Source: Rufibacter sp. DG15C
Lineage (GTDB): Bacteria; Bacteroidota; Bacteroidia; Cytophagales; Hymenobacteraceae
Reading direction: 5' to 3'
NCBI RefSeq assembly: GCF_001577755.1
Contig: NZ_CP010776.1
Location: 1,736,001 to 1,800,000, forward strand
Length of the DNA: 64,000 nucleotides
Shown: piece by piece, positions 23,244 through 31,543 of the stretch
Layout: each line of letters starts with the position of its first letter
How positions within the stretch are numbered: position 1 is the first letter of the stretch
The notes under the pieces: model-generated
Databases searched by the model: none
Seen by the model: the letters and a program-made list of their open reading frames with translations, nothing else
Told to the model about the DNA's origin: nothing
Program-made: the position numbers and the translations under genes

Positions 23244-24839
23244 TCATTCTCCCAACCAAGATTGTAAGATGGCTTTCTGTTGAGCTGTGGGATTTGCCTC
23301 ACGAGTGATTTTTATTTTTTGAGCCTGTTTGCCGTCAGTGGGTTTGGATTCCAGTTTAAAGCCTGCGTAGCCCAGATAGGTGGCATAGTCTAACTCTTTG
23401 GTGGTGTAGACATATTCAAAAATGGTAGCCAATGATTTGCCTGCAATGGTCTCACAGGTCTGTTGGAACTCGGCGTCTGTGAATCCGCGGCTCTCCTTTT
23501 TGTAATACTGCCAGTAGAGCGTTCGCATGACATCATCTAAAGACTTCTTATTCTGCGTGGCTTGTCGTATCTCAAAATCAAGTAATAAACCTACTAACGG
23601 GCCTTTGTCATAGTATGAGATGGTTTTATTAGGGTCTTCTCCTTGGGTGCCAAATGGGCCATCTTTCCAAGTATTATAGCTGGCTTGGATCAAGGACTGG
23701 TGCCGTTTGCCGGGGTTGTTTTCTACTGCGTTCAGCTTGTCATTGAAGTTAGAGAGAAGCGTTTCTGCGTCTATCAAGCCCGCTCTTTTTACAATAAGGT
23801 GGTCATAGTACACCGTAAACCCCTCACTTACCCAAAGCAAATTGGTCTTGCTGCCTTGGTCATAATCAAACGGACCCAATTCCAATGGCCTTATGCGTTT
23901 TGCATTGTAATGATGAAAGTATTCATGTGCCAGAAAATTCATCATTCTATTGGTGCTTGTTGCGGTGTTAAGGGACTTGCCGCTAAAGCTGACTGTTGTG
24001 TTGTTCAAATGCTCAATACCGCCTTGACCGGGCCCAATGCCAATAAACGTGTACTGCTTGAAAGGAATGTCGCCCATCACGGAAACGGCCGCCTCCACCA
24101 CCTTCTTGAGTTTGCCCATAAAGGCTACTTTGTCAAACTCACCCATTTGGTAACCGATAAACCGATGCTCCACTTCACCCACATTAAAAGAAGGCAGTTC
24201 TTCTAGGTTGCCTAGTAAGACAGGGCAGTCATATAGGATATCAAAGTTTGACGCAGTAAATTCGGTGGTCTTTCCGTTAACAGGTTCTAAGCCTGTGGCA
24301 ATATCCTTCCAGTTGACGGGCTTTTGGATAGAAACAGATATAGGGGTGTTCAAAAAGCCATCTACATACAAAAAACTGTTGCCGGGGATAAGATATGCAT
24401 GGGCGCTGTCAACATAGCTGTTGGCCACAAACTGCTTAGCAGTTTTGATGTCATAAGATAAAAGCAAGGGTTTGTTCTTTACGCCCGTTAAGCGCCAGGC
24501 ATTGTTCCTGACCTTGATTAAGGAGATGTTTCGACCCTTCTCATCTTTAATCACTAGATTTTCAACGGCCTTGGCATAGTCCATAAGCTGGTAGTAGCCT
24601 GGCATCCAATTGGGCATCTTGAACAGGATTGTGTCTTGGGGGAGTTTACCCATCTTCAGTTCTACATGGTAGGTGTGGGTGGCAGGCTTTGGAAAAGATA
24701 CCGTGTACTGGAATAAAGGCTTTTTTACCTGTGCGAAAGAATTATTTGCAATAGGTAGTAGAATCGCAAGTGTTAAAAGCAGCTTACAGGCTAATGCCAC
24801 TTTTCTAAAACTTGGAACACGACTAAGAAATTTTGCCAT
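23244..24839 (-). CDS. M61 family metallopeptidase (glycyl aminopeptidase type)
   Basis: A 531-residue secreted peptidase with an N-terminal signal peptide (LALACKLLLTLAILLPI-like hydrophobic core ending SFA). The zinc motif HEYFHHYN near residue 300 and the downstream Glu ligand region WVSEGFTVYYDHLI mark peptidase family M61, whose members release N-terminal Gly or Ala. An N-terminal immunoglobulin-like domain (YHVELKMGKLPQDTILFKMP) precedes the catalytic part. Many M61 proteins end in a PDZ domain; none is evident here, and the C-terminal ~40 residues are only a short tail. Base composition is more AT-rich than the neighbours. The ATG at 24839 fits. Confidence 0.9.
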   Translation of the reverse strand: MAKFLSRVPSFRKVALACKLLLTLAILLPIANNSFAQVKKPLFQYTVSFPKPATHTYHVELKMGKLPQDTILFKMPNWMPGYYQLMDYAKAVENLVIKDEKGRNISLIKVRNNAWRLTGVKNKPLLLSYDIKTAKQFVANSYVDSAHAYLIPGNSFLYVDGFLNTPISVSIQKPVNWKDIATGLEPVNGKTTEFTASNFDILYDCPVLLGNLEELPSFNVGEVEHRFIGYQMGEFDKVAFMGKLKKVVEAAVSVMGDIPFKQYTFIGIGPGQGGIEHLNNTTVSFSGKSLNTATSTNRMMNFLAHEYFHHYNAKRIRPLELGPFDYDQGSKTNLLWVSEGFTVYYDHLIVKRAGLIDAETLLSNFNDKLNAVENNPGKRHQSLIQASYNTWKDGPFGTQGEDPNKTISYYDKGPLVGLLLDFEIRQATQNKKSLDDVMRTLYWQYYKKESRGFTDAEFQQTCETIAGKSLATIFEYVYTTKELDYATYLGYAGFKLESKPTDGKQAQKIKITREANPTAQQKAILQSWLGE

Positions 24840-24947
24840 ATGTAATCTGTGATATAGAAATCCATGTACCTTTTTACACCAACGAAAGGGAGTGGTACCG
24901 GCGGTTAATCTATGGAATAATTTTGATTCGAGGATTTGTCATATCTC

Positions 24948-24985
24948 CGTTTTTCGCCCATTTCCGCCAAAACAGGCCAAAAACG
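24948..24985. repeat. Dispersed palindrome P
   Basis: CGTTTTTCGCCCATTTCCG CCAAAACAGGCCAAAAACG, 42 bp upstream of the FkbM gene in the divergent gap with the M61 gene. Confidence 0.85.
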
Positions 24986-25027
24986 TCGCCCTTTGTTTTC
25001 TCCCGGTAGAATCCAGAACTTTACCCC

Positions 25028-25777
25028 GTGAAATTCTTTCGTAAACTATTGGTCAAGGCGCTCGGGTTTGAGGGCTATCTGCGTCTGGTGAGCCGGATGT
25101 ACATTATCATGGTAGGCTCGGGTAGAGGGCAGGCCAAATACCCAGAACTGTTTTTCCTGCGCAGAATCATTCGGCCGGGCTATACGTGCCTGGACATTGG
25201 CGCCAACCTGGGCTACTATTCTACCTTCTTGTCTAAGCTGGCGGGTCCAACGGGGCAAGTGCTGGCCGTGGAGCCGGTGCCTTTGTTTGGTAGAATCTGG
25301 CAAGACAATGTGCGGGCCAGCGGGGTAGACAACCTCACGCTGTTGCCGTTCGCGCTGGGCGGGGAGAACACCACCATTGAGATGGGCACGCCCCTGCGTG
25401 ATGGGCTTGTGCACCACGGCATGACCAAAATTGCGAACTCGGCGCAAGAGCAGTATGCCCAAACGTATGAAGTGGAGATGCGCGTGCCAGATGAGCTGTT
25501 CGCAGATTTGGAACAACTTCATTTTATCAAGTGCGACGTGGAAGGCTATGAGCACCAAGTGTTTGTCCACCTGCAGGAAACTATAAAGAAGCACAAGCCG
25601 TTGATTCAGACAGAACTCAACGGAGCTGAGAACCGCCGGAAAGTGGTGGAGATTTTAACCGGTTTAGGCTACGGCGTATACACGTTAAGCCCCCAACGCA
25701 CGTTATCTGCGTGTGCGCCCTATGAGATTGACAGCTACCAGGACGGCGACTTTTACTTTAAACCAAACCAGAATTAG
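25028..25777 (+). CDS. FkbM family methyltransferase
   Basis: A 249-residue SAM-dependent methyltransferase of the FkbM type. Motif I CLDIGANLGYYSTFLSKLAG with the acidic LAVEPVP after it forms the SAM pocket near residues 57-85, and FIKCDVEGYEHQVF near 170 is the FkbM hallmark. Family members O-methylate sugars or polyketides; the acceptor here is unknown. The start is a GTG at 25028. A DUF4834 gene follows after 2 bp, so the two are cotranscribed and end at the terminator at 26085. Confidence 0.9.
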   Translation: MKFFRKLLVKALGFEGYLRLVSRMYIIMVGSGRGQAKYPELFFLRRIIRPGYTCLDIGANLGYYSTFLSKLAGPTGQVLAVEPVPLFGRIWQDNVRASGVDNLTLLPFALGGENTTIEMGTPLRDGLVHHGMTKIANSAQEQYAQTYEVEMRVPDELFADLEQLHFIKCDVEGYEHQVFVHLQETIKKHKPLIQTELNGAENRRKVVEILTGLGYGVYTLSPQRTLSACAPYEIDSYQDGDFYFKPNQN

Positions 25778-25779
25778 AC

Positions 25780-26070
25780 TTGAAAACCTTCCTTATACTT
25801 TTAGCCATCGGTTTTGCACTGCGGTTTATTATGCCGTACATCATCAAGTATGCGCTTAAACTATTTGTGCAGAAACAGATGCGCAAGGCGCAACAATTCA
25901 CGTACCAGGCCCAGGCCCAACAACAGCGCGCCTACCAGGCCAACGGGCACGGCACGGCCTCTGCCAGCCCCGGCAACGGTAAAATAAAGGTAGACTACGT
26001 GCCCGAAGAGGTGCGTCAGAAGAAAGACTTCCCCGACGGGGAGTACGTGGATTATGAAGAAATAAAATAA
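25780..26070 (+). CDS. DUF4834 family small membrane protein
   Basis: A 96-residue protein with one N-terminal transmembrane segment (FLILLAIGFALRFIMPYIIK), a basic/Gln-rich middle and an acidic C-terminus containing KIKVDYVPEEVRQKKDFPDGEYVDYEEIK-type residues in two halves, the pattern of DUF4834 proteins of Bacteroidota. The function is unknown. The start is a TTG two bases after the FkbM stop, which indicates translational coupling. Confidence 0.8.
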   Translation: MKTFLILLAIGFALRFIMPYIIKYALKLFVQKQMRKAQQFTYQAQAQQQRAYQANGHGTASASPGNGKIKVDYVPEEVRQKKDFPDGEYVDYEEIK

Positions 26071-26084
26071 ACTGATTATCTTTC

Positions 26085-26116
26085 AAGCCCGATGCTCTCT
26101 GCATCGGGCTTTTTTC
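26085..26116 (+). terminator. Rho-independent terminator after the FkbM-DUF4834 pair
   Basis: AAGCCCGATGC TCTCT GCATCGGGCTT followed by TTTT. It shows that the next gene must start at 26131 and not at an in-frame codon upstream. Confidence 0.92.
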
Positions 26117-26130
26117 TTCTATTAGACGCT

Positions 26131-28560
26131 ATGGCCTCTTTTTTACCGGCGAAATTCAACTTCAATCGCCATCTGTTACCGCACCTGCTGGTGCTTCTGT
26201 TTTTCTTGCTACTCACGGTAGCCTATTTCTCACCCATTTTCTTTGACGGCAAAAGCCTGATGCAACATGACGTGGTGCAGTTTCAGGGCGGGGCCAAAGA
26301 GATAGCGGACTACCGCCAGGCCACCGGCGAGGAAGCCCTCTGGACCAACTCCATGTTCAGCGGTATGCCGGCTTACTTGATAAGCGTGCAGTTTTCGGGT
26401 GACTTGTTCCAGTACGTGCACCACATTTTCACGGCGGGTCTGCCTTTGGTGGCTTCCAATGTGTTCATTACGTTGCTGTGTGCCTATATCTTGTTTGCGG
26501 TGTTGGGCTTGCGCCCGATGTTGTCGGCGGTAGGGGCCATTGCCTATACGTTTGTGTCTTACAACTTCGCCATCTTAGAAGCCGGGCACAACACCAAATC
26601 ACTGGCCATTGCCTACTTGCCGTTGGTATTGGCGGGCTTGATTCATGCCTACCGAAAGAACCTCTGGGTGGGCGCGGCGCTGTTCGCCTTCGGGTTGACC
26701 ATGCACATACGCGTGAATCACTTGCAGATTACGTATTACCTGCTCCTGATTGTCCTCATCTTTGGCATTGTGGAGTTGGTGCATTGGTACAAAGAAGGCC
26801 GTACAGCCGATTTCTTTAAGCGTACCGCCATCCTAGCCATCGGCGCTTTATTGGCCGCGGGCGTGAGCTTCGGGCGTATCTATACTACCGCCGAGTACGG
26901 TCAATATTCCATCAGAGGGGCCTCAGAACTGAAGCAGAACCCAGACGAAGCCAGCACCGGCCTGGACCGCGAATATGCGTTCCAGTGGAGCTACGGCATT
27001 GGCGAGAGCATGACCTTGCTCATTCCTAACTTTTACGGAGGTGCCAGCCAAGGTCCTTTGGAGAAGAACTCAGAAACCTACGCCGCCTTGAGCCAGGCAG
27101 GCATGCCAGCCGCTCAGTTGAGCGAGGCCTCTATGCCGTTTTACTGGGGAGACCAGTCGTTTGTGGGCGGTCCCGTGTACATGGGCGCTATCATCTGCTT
27201 CCTGTTTGTGCTAGGCTTGATGGTAACACCGCGCCGTTTGTGGGTGTGGTTGTTAAGCGCGACTATTCTGTCATTGTTCCTGGCGTGGGGTAAGAACTTC
27301 GCCGGTTTCAACTACTTCATCTTTGACGCGCTTCCGGGTTATAATAAGTTCAGAGCGGTGAGCATGGCCTTGGTCATTGCGCAGGTGACCATGGTGCTGT
27401 TGGCTATCTTGGCCCTGTGCCGTGTCATCCAGAACGAGGCCCTTGACCAAAAAGAACTACAGAAGAAAATCTTAATCGCCTTGGGCATTGTGGGCGGTAT
27501 TTGTGCCTTCTTCTTCGTGTTCAGTGGCATTTTTGATTACGTGGCCCCGGTTGACCAACAATTGTTGCAGTACCAGTACCCGGTACAAGCCATCCGCGCC
27601 GACCGTCAAGCGATGTTACGTGGAGATGCGCTTCGTTCTTTGGTATTCATCTTATTGGCCGGTGGTGCGCTATATATGTTCACCAAGCGCAAACTGTCTT
27701 CCCTTGTGACCACGCTGATTGTGGGTTTCTTGATTCTGGTGGATTTGTGGGGCGTAGACAAGCGTTATCTGAACGACAAAGACTTCCAGAAAGATTACAG
27801 CAAATCGTATTTCACGCCCACCACGGCAGACGAAATCATTCTGCGCGACAAGTCTTTGAGCTACCGCGTGTACAACGTGTCTAATCCGTTCAACGACGCG
27901 CGTACCTCTTACTTCCACAAGTCTATTGGCGGGTACCATGGCGCTAAACTGCGCCGTTATCAGGATGTGATTGAGAACCACATTGCCCAAGGCAACATGA
28001 ACGTCTTGAACATGCTGAACACCCGTTACGCCATCACGGGCAAAGAAGAGCAGCCGGTACAGCAGATTCCGGGAAGCTTAGGCAACGCCTGGTTTGTACA
28101 GACCGTGCGCGCCGTAAATTCACCAGATGAGGAACTGGAGACCCTAAAAACCTTTGACCCAGGCAATGAGGCCATCGTGGACGTAACCAAATTCCCGAAC
28201 GTGAAGCCGCATGTGTACGGAGCCTCGGCCTCCCGCATGACCCTCACGGAGTACAAACCCAACTACCTGAAATATGACGCTGAAGCCACCCAAGACGGAG
28301 TAGCGGTCTTCTCTGAGATTTACTACAAAGACGGCTGGCAAGCATACCTGGACGGCAAGCCGGTAGACCACTTTAGAGTAAACTACATTTTACGCGCCAT
28401 GCCTATTCCAAACGGCAAGCACACAGTTGAGTTCAAGTTTGAGCCGGTAGAGTATACCTTGGGTAACACCGTGTCGCTCATCTCCTCTCTGCTCTTGCTA
28501 GCAGGACTGTTTGGCGCCGTGTATGTGACCTTTAAAAGAAGGAAACCAGAAACGGTTTAA
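26131..28560 (+). CDS. YfhO family membrane protein
   Basis: An 809-residue polytopic protein of the YfhO family, a GT-C-fold group linked to glycosylation of surface polymers (in Gram-positives, of lipoteichoic acid). About 11-13 hydrophobic helices occupy residues 15-520. The first loop holds the typical HDVVQFQGGAKEIADYR with an acidic residue, followed by LWTNSMFSGMPAYL. A soluble C-terminal domain (VFSEIYYKDGWQAYLDGKP, FRVNYILRAMPIPNGKHTVE) precedes a last helix. The ATG at 26131 follows the upstream terminator. It is monocistronic and ends before a palindrome. Confidence 0.9.
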   Translation: MASFLPAKFNFNRHLLPHLLVLLFFLLLTVAYFSPIFFDGKSLMQHDVVQFQGGAKEIADYRQATGEEALWTNSMFSGMPAYLISVQFSGDLFQYVHHIFTAGLPLVASNVFITLLCAYILFAVLGLRPMLSAVGAIAYTFVSYNFAILEAGHNTKSLAIAYLPLVLAGLIHAYRKNLWVGAALFAFGLTMHIRVNHLQITYYLLLIVLIFGIVELVHWYKEGRTADFFKRTAILAIGALLAAGVSFGRIYTTAEYGQYSIRGASELKQNPDEASTGLDREYAFQWSYGIGESMTLLIPNFYGGASQGPLEKNSETYAALSQAGMPAAQLSEASMPFYWGDQSFVGGPVYMGAIICFLFVLGLMVTPRRLWVWLLSATILSLFLAWGKNFAGFNYFIFDALPGYNKFRAVSMALVIAQVTMVLLAILALCRVIQNEALDQKELQKKILIALGIVGGICAFFFVFSGIFDYVAPVDQQLLQYQYPVQAIRADRQAMLRGDALRSLVFILLAGGALYMFTKRKLSSLVTTLIVGFLILVDLWGVDKRYLNDKDFQKDYSKSYFTPTTADEIILRDKSLSYRVYNVSNPFNDARTSYFHKSIGGYHGAKLRRYQDVIENHIAQGNMNVLNMLNTRYAITGKEEQPVQQIPGSLGNAWFVQTVRAVNSPDEELETLKTFDPGNEAIVDVTKFPNVKPHVYGASASRMTLTEYKPNYLKYDAEATQDGVAVFSEIYYKDGWQAYLDGKPVDHFRVNYILRAMPIPNGKHTVEFKFEPVEYTLGNTVSLISSLLLLAGLFGAVYVTFKRRKPETV

Positions 28561-28570
28561 CCCAATGAGG

Positions 28571-28618
28571 TGCCCCGTTTTTGGCCTGTTTCTGAGGAAT
28601 TAGGCCAAAAACGGGGCA
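28571..28618. repeat. Dispersed palindrome P, extended
   Basis: TGCCCCGTTTTTGGCCTGTTT / GAATTAGGCCAAAAACGGGGCA; the stem extends 5 bp beyond the family core. It lies between yfhO-like and deaminase-like genes. Confidence 0.9.
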
Positions 28619-28640
28619 TTCTTGCGTCTATCCCAAACCC

Positions 28641-29561
28641 ATGACCACTCCGCTCCAGTACTTGTCACACCCTTTGCTCACCCAGAAACAGGTGACCCTG
28701 GCTGTACTGCGCGAAGACCTGTTGCACCCCTCCATCCCCGGCAATAAGTGGCGAAAGCTCAAATACAACCTGCAGGAAGCAAGCGTCCAAAACACAGAAA
28801 CGCTAGTCACCTTTGGCGGCGCTTTCTCTAACCACATTGCCGCCGTGGCCTCGGCAGGGCAGGAGTTCGGGTTTAATACCATCGGCTACATACGCGGGGA
28901 GGAAACCTTACCCCTTAATGCAACCCTACAGCAAGCCACGGCATGCGGTATGCAACTCCGCTACCTTTCCCGCGAAGACTACCGGCGCAAAGACGACCCT
29001 GCGTTTCAGGCAGAGCTACTGGCAGATATCCCCACTCCGTATTTGCTCCCCGAAGGCGGGACGAATCTCTTGGCGGTCAAAGGCTGTACCGAGATTGTGA
29101 CCGAACTACAGGAACCTTGGGATGTGCTCTGCGTGGCTTCTGGCACGGGCGGCACCTTGGCAGGCATCATTGCAGGTGCTGAAGGAGCGGGACAGGTTAT
29201 CGGCTTCCCGGCCTTGAAAGGCGGTGACTTTTTGAAAACCGATGTTGCGCATTGGGTTCAGGCCTATTCTGGCCGAGGGTATACTAACTGGGAACTACAG
29301 ACGGCTTATCACTTTGGAGGCTACGCCAAACAGACGCCAGAACTGCTAGACTTTATTGAAACGTTTTACCGCCAGCACCAGGTTCTGCTGGACCCCGTCT
29401 ACACGGGCAAGATGCTATTTGGTGTGTTCGATTTGATTGAAAAAGACTACTTCGCTAGGGGCACCATAATAATTGCGGTACACACTGGAGGTTTGCAAGG
29501 CTGGACAGGGTTTAAGGAGCGGTATAAACTGGCATGGCCTACTGAAGATTTGTTGAGCTAA
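28641..29561 (+). CDS. PLP-dependent ACC deaminase / D-cysteine desulfhydrase family protein
   Basis: A 306-residue fold-type II PLP enzyme. The Schiff-base lysine lies in IPGNKWRKLKYNLQEA near residue 37, followed by VTFGGAFSNHIAAVASAG near 54, and the phosphate-binding glycine loop VASGTGGTLAGIIAGAEG near 172. This is the 1-aminocyclopropane-1-carboxylate deaminase / D-cysteine desulfhydrase family. Most bacterial members of this length are D-cysteine desulfhydrases, but the substrate cannot be fixed from sequence. It is transcribed alone; a repeat island follows. Confidence 0.9.
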   Translation: MTTPLQYLSHPLLTQKQVTLAVLREDLLHPSIPGNKWRKLKYNLQEASVQNTETLVTFGGAFSNHIAAVASAGQEFGFNTIGYIRGEETLPLNATLQQATACGMQLRYLSREDYRRKDDPAFQAELLADIPTPYLLPEGGTNLLAVKGCTEIVTELQEPWDVLCVASGTGGTLAGIIAGAEGAGQVIGFPALKGGDFLKTDVAHWVQAYSGRGYTNWELQTAYHFGGYAKQTPELLDFIETFYRQHQVLLDPVYTGKMLFGVFDLIEKDYFARGTIIIAVHTGGLQGWTGFKERYKLAWPTEDLLS

Positions 29562-29605
29562 GTAACTAATAAACTCTTCCAATACTTACAGCTCTCTTTA
29601 ATTTC

Positions 29606-29751
29606 TGTCATCCTGAAAGGACCTTGTGGACGAACCAGATGGGCGATGGCAATGGAATAATTTGCCTTCATCTTACTTCGTTAATCATATCCTTTGCTTT
29701 TGAGAGAGGCCATTACAATTTGCCCACAGGGTCCTTTCAGGATGACAAAGT
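29606..29751. repeat. Foldback repeat family C
   Basis: Inverted arms TGTCATCCTGAAAGGACC+TTGTGGA (29606-29630) and CCCACAGGGTCCTTTCAGG+ATGACAAAG (to 29751), with about 95 bp between. The same arms occur at 9217 and 62594. First block of a 518-bp gene-free repeat island (29562-30079). Confidence 0.75.
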
Positions 29752-29781
29752 GGAGTTGTGTAGGTTATGGAGTAGGAGCTT

Positions 29782-29939
29782 TTTCGTCCCCCTTTGAAGG
29801 GGGTAGGGGGATGACTTACTTCTGCTGAAAAAAGTGGAAAATCGCATTATGGTAGAAAAGGATTCCCTCCTTTCATTAAAGCGGTTACAAGTTGTAAAAC
29901 CTTAATCTTCCCCCCTACCCCCTTCAAAGGGGGACGAAA
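29782..29939. repeat. Foldback repeat with G/C-tract arms
   Basis: Arms TTTCGTCCCCCTTTGAAG+GGGGTAGGGGGAT (29782-29812) and its near-exact inverse (29909-29939) enclose about 96 bp of AT-rich DNA. Each arm itself contains the palindrome CCCCCTTTGAAGGGGG. MITE-like; no coding potential. Confidence 0.75.
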
Positions 29940-29971
29940 TGCGTCAATTTCTAATTCATAATTTCTAACCT

Positions 29972-30031
29972 TTACATTTCTCTGTTTTCAGGCTGTTTTC
30001 ACCAAAACAGCCTGAAAACAGAGAAATGTAA
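29972..30031. repeat. Dispersed palindrome P, 60-bp perfect version
   Basis: Two perfectly complementary 28-bp arms around the loop CACC. The left arm runs TTACATTTCTCTG then TTTTCAGGCTGTTTT. It is the longest and most perfect copy, 49 bp upstream of the DUF4230 gene. Confidence 0.9.
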
Positions 30032-30079
30032 CCTTCGGCGTGGTTTTCGCTTATCTTGGCTAGAACTTAACTTAATCTG

Positions 30080-30718
30080 ATGCGACTTCTGTACGTGCTT
30101 CATAAGCTCATTCCCTGGATTTTGATTTTCTTAGTGGCCTTCTTAGGCTGGCGCGCCTGTAGTGGTTCTATTAAAGAACTGTTGGCCGGCAAAAGAGATG
30201 TTGAGGTGGAGGTGACGCACAATACCATTCTCACTAAGATTGAGGAAATGGGAAAGCTGGAGCTGGTGCGCTATAATTTCAAAGACGTGGTGGAATATAG
30301 CAAGGAAGTGTCGCGGTTTCTGCCCAACTCTAAAGTTGCCTTGATTGTCTCAGGCGAGGCCGTGGGCTGTATTGATCTGCAAAAACTTCAGCCTTCTGAC
30401 TTGCAGTTCTTGGGAGATACTGCCCTGCATATAAGCTTGCCTGCGCCCGAGATTTGCTATTACCGCGTGAACCACACCGAATCCAAGGTCTTTGGCAAGG
30501 AGAATACCTACTTTCAGGATGCCGAACTGGTGGACGAGGGATACAAATTTGCGGAGAAGAATGTGAAGCAGGCGGCCCTGAACAGCGGTATTTTAAAGCA
30601 GACCTCCATCAACGCTGAGAAAATCCTGAAGCCCATGCTAGAGAACATGACCGGCCGGAAGGTGTACCTCATGCCTAGAGAAACCATGCAAGCTCCACCA
30701 GTTCCTAAAAAGCGATAA
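30080..30718 (+). CDS. DUF4230 domain-containing membrane-anchored protein
   Basis: A 212-residue protein with one N-terminal transmembrane helix (LIPWILIFLVAFLGWRA) and a DUF4230 domain: TILTKIEEMGKLELVRYNF, KVALIVSGEAVGCIDLQKL and the C-terminal EKILKPMLENMTGRKVYL. The family is widespread and uncharacterised; by pattern the domain is extracytoplasmic. The ATG at 30080 lies 48 bp after the perfect 60-bp palindrome. A near-consensus -7 box (TATCTTGG, about 30053) could drive it. It is monocistronic. Confidence 0.85.
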   Translation: MRLLYVLHKLIPWILIFLVAFLGWRACSGSIKELLAGKRDVEVEVTHNTILTKIEEMGKLELVRYNFKDVVEYSKEVSRFLPNSKVALIVSGEAVGCIDLQKLQPSDLQFLGDTALHISLPAPEICYYRVNHTESKVFGKENTYFQDAELVDEGYKFAEKNVKQAALNSGILKQTSINAEKILKPMLENMTGRKVYLMPRETMQAPPVPKKR

Positions 30719-30760
30719 TTAGTCAGGTTGGTAAGTGAATGAGCTTCGAGTAAAATCTAT

Positions 30761-30799
30761 TGTTTTTTGGCTCAATTCCTGTAGAATAGACCAAAAACG
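30761..30799. repeat. Dispersed palindrome P
   Basis: TTGTTTTTTGGCTCAATTCC / GTAGAATAGACCAAAAACGA, imperfect, 43 bp after the DUF4230 stop. Confidence 0.75.
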
Positions 30800-30823
30800 A
30801 AGTTTGGACTTAGCTAATGCCTC

Positions 30824-30858
30824 CCTAGCTCGCCTACAAGTCCTTTCAGGATGACAAA
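30824..30858. repeat. Solo arm of foldback repeat family C
   Basis: CCTAGCTCGCCTACAAG followed by TCCTTTCAGGATGACAAA; matches the right arms at 9272 and 62706. No partner arm is found nearby. Confidence 0.65.
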
Positions 30859-30896
30859 AGTAAAATAGCACATCGGCACATTAACTAAATAGCACA

Positions 30897-31382
30897 TCAA
30901 TCCACCCCCAGTTCCTTCCAGGCATCGTTAATCAGGTCTAGCTCGTAGCCTTTGCTTTGCAGGAAGTAGTTGATTTTCTGCTTGCGGGTCATGGGATTGC
31001 GCTCGCCTTCGGTTTTGTGCTTGCGCTCTAGCCAATGGAGCAGGTTCTCCCAATATTTGTCGGGGTCAATTTCTTGGAGGCCTTTCTTGATGCAGTAGTC
31101 TGAGATGCGTTTGGCTTTAAGGCCTTGCATGATTTTACGTCGGCCCCAGCGCTTGAGGCCGTACTTGCCCCGAACGTAGGCTTGGGCGTAGCGCTCTTCG
31201 TCCAGGAACTTCTCCTGGGTCAGGTAGATAATCAGGTCATCGGCTTCTTCCAAGCCCAGTCCATAGTCCAGCAGTTTGGCGCGCACCTCGTTCTGGGTGC
31301 GCTCTTGGTAGGCGCAATAGGCCGCAATTTTGGGCAGGGCCTCTTTCTTGGTGTAGACTTTCTTTTTCTTGGGTGTGAACAC
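30897..31382 (-). CDS. recX: Regulatory protein RecX
   Basis: A 161-residue RecX-type protein that modulates RecA filaments. The tandem three-helix repeats are visible: AAYCAYQERTQNEVRAKLLDYG, IIYLTQEKFLDEERYAQAYVRGKYGLKRWGRRKI spread over two repeats, GLKAKRISDYCIKKGL, and a C-terminal INYFLQSKGYELDLINDAW. recA is not in the window. The frame is open to a TTG at 31427, but this lies within a -7 promoter box (31425-31432). The GTG at 31382, directly before the basic FTPKKKKVYTKKEAL, is therefore preferred. Confidence 0.9.
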   Translation of the reverse strand: MFTPKKKKVYTKKEALPKIAAYCAYQERTQNEVRAKLLDYGLGLEEADDLIIYLTQEKFLDEERYAQAYVRGKYGLKRWGRRKIMQGLKAKRISDYCIKKGLQEIDPDKYWENLLHWLERKHKTEGERNPMTRKQKINYFLQSKGYELDLINDAWKELGVD

Positions 31383-31424
31383 GGCAACCAATAAATACAA
31401 GCGGGAATATCCCTTTCTATTAAC

Positions 31425-31432
31425 CAAAAGTA
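31425..31432 (-). promoter_or_regulatory. -7 element of recX
   Basis: On the minus strand TACTTTTG (TAnnTTTG), 42 bp before the preferred GTG start. Confidence 0.45.
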
Positions 31433-31543
31433 GGCAAAAACAGTTTACCCTTGGGGTCGGTTAAGCAATAGAAATGTCTTGGTAGAAAGCACTTCTTTTG
31501 CCGTAAATCTCCCGACCTTTGCCCTGCTTAATTCCCCTGCCTC

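Noticed and set aside
26092-26130. Earlier in-frame start for the YfhO protein
   Set aside because: It lies inside the terminator hairpin of the preceding operon; the ATG at 26131 gives the normal N-terminus.
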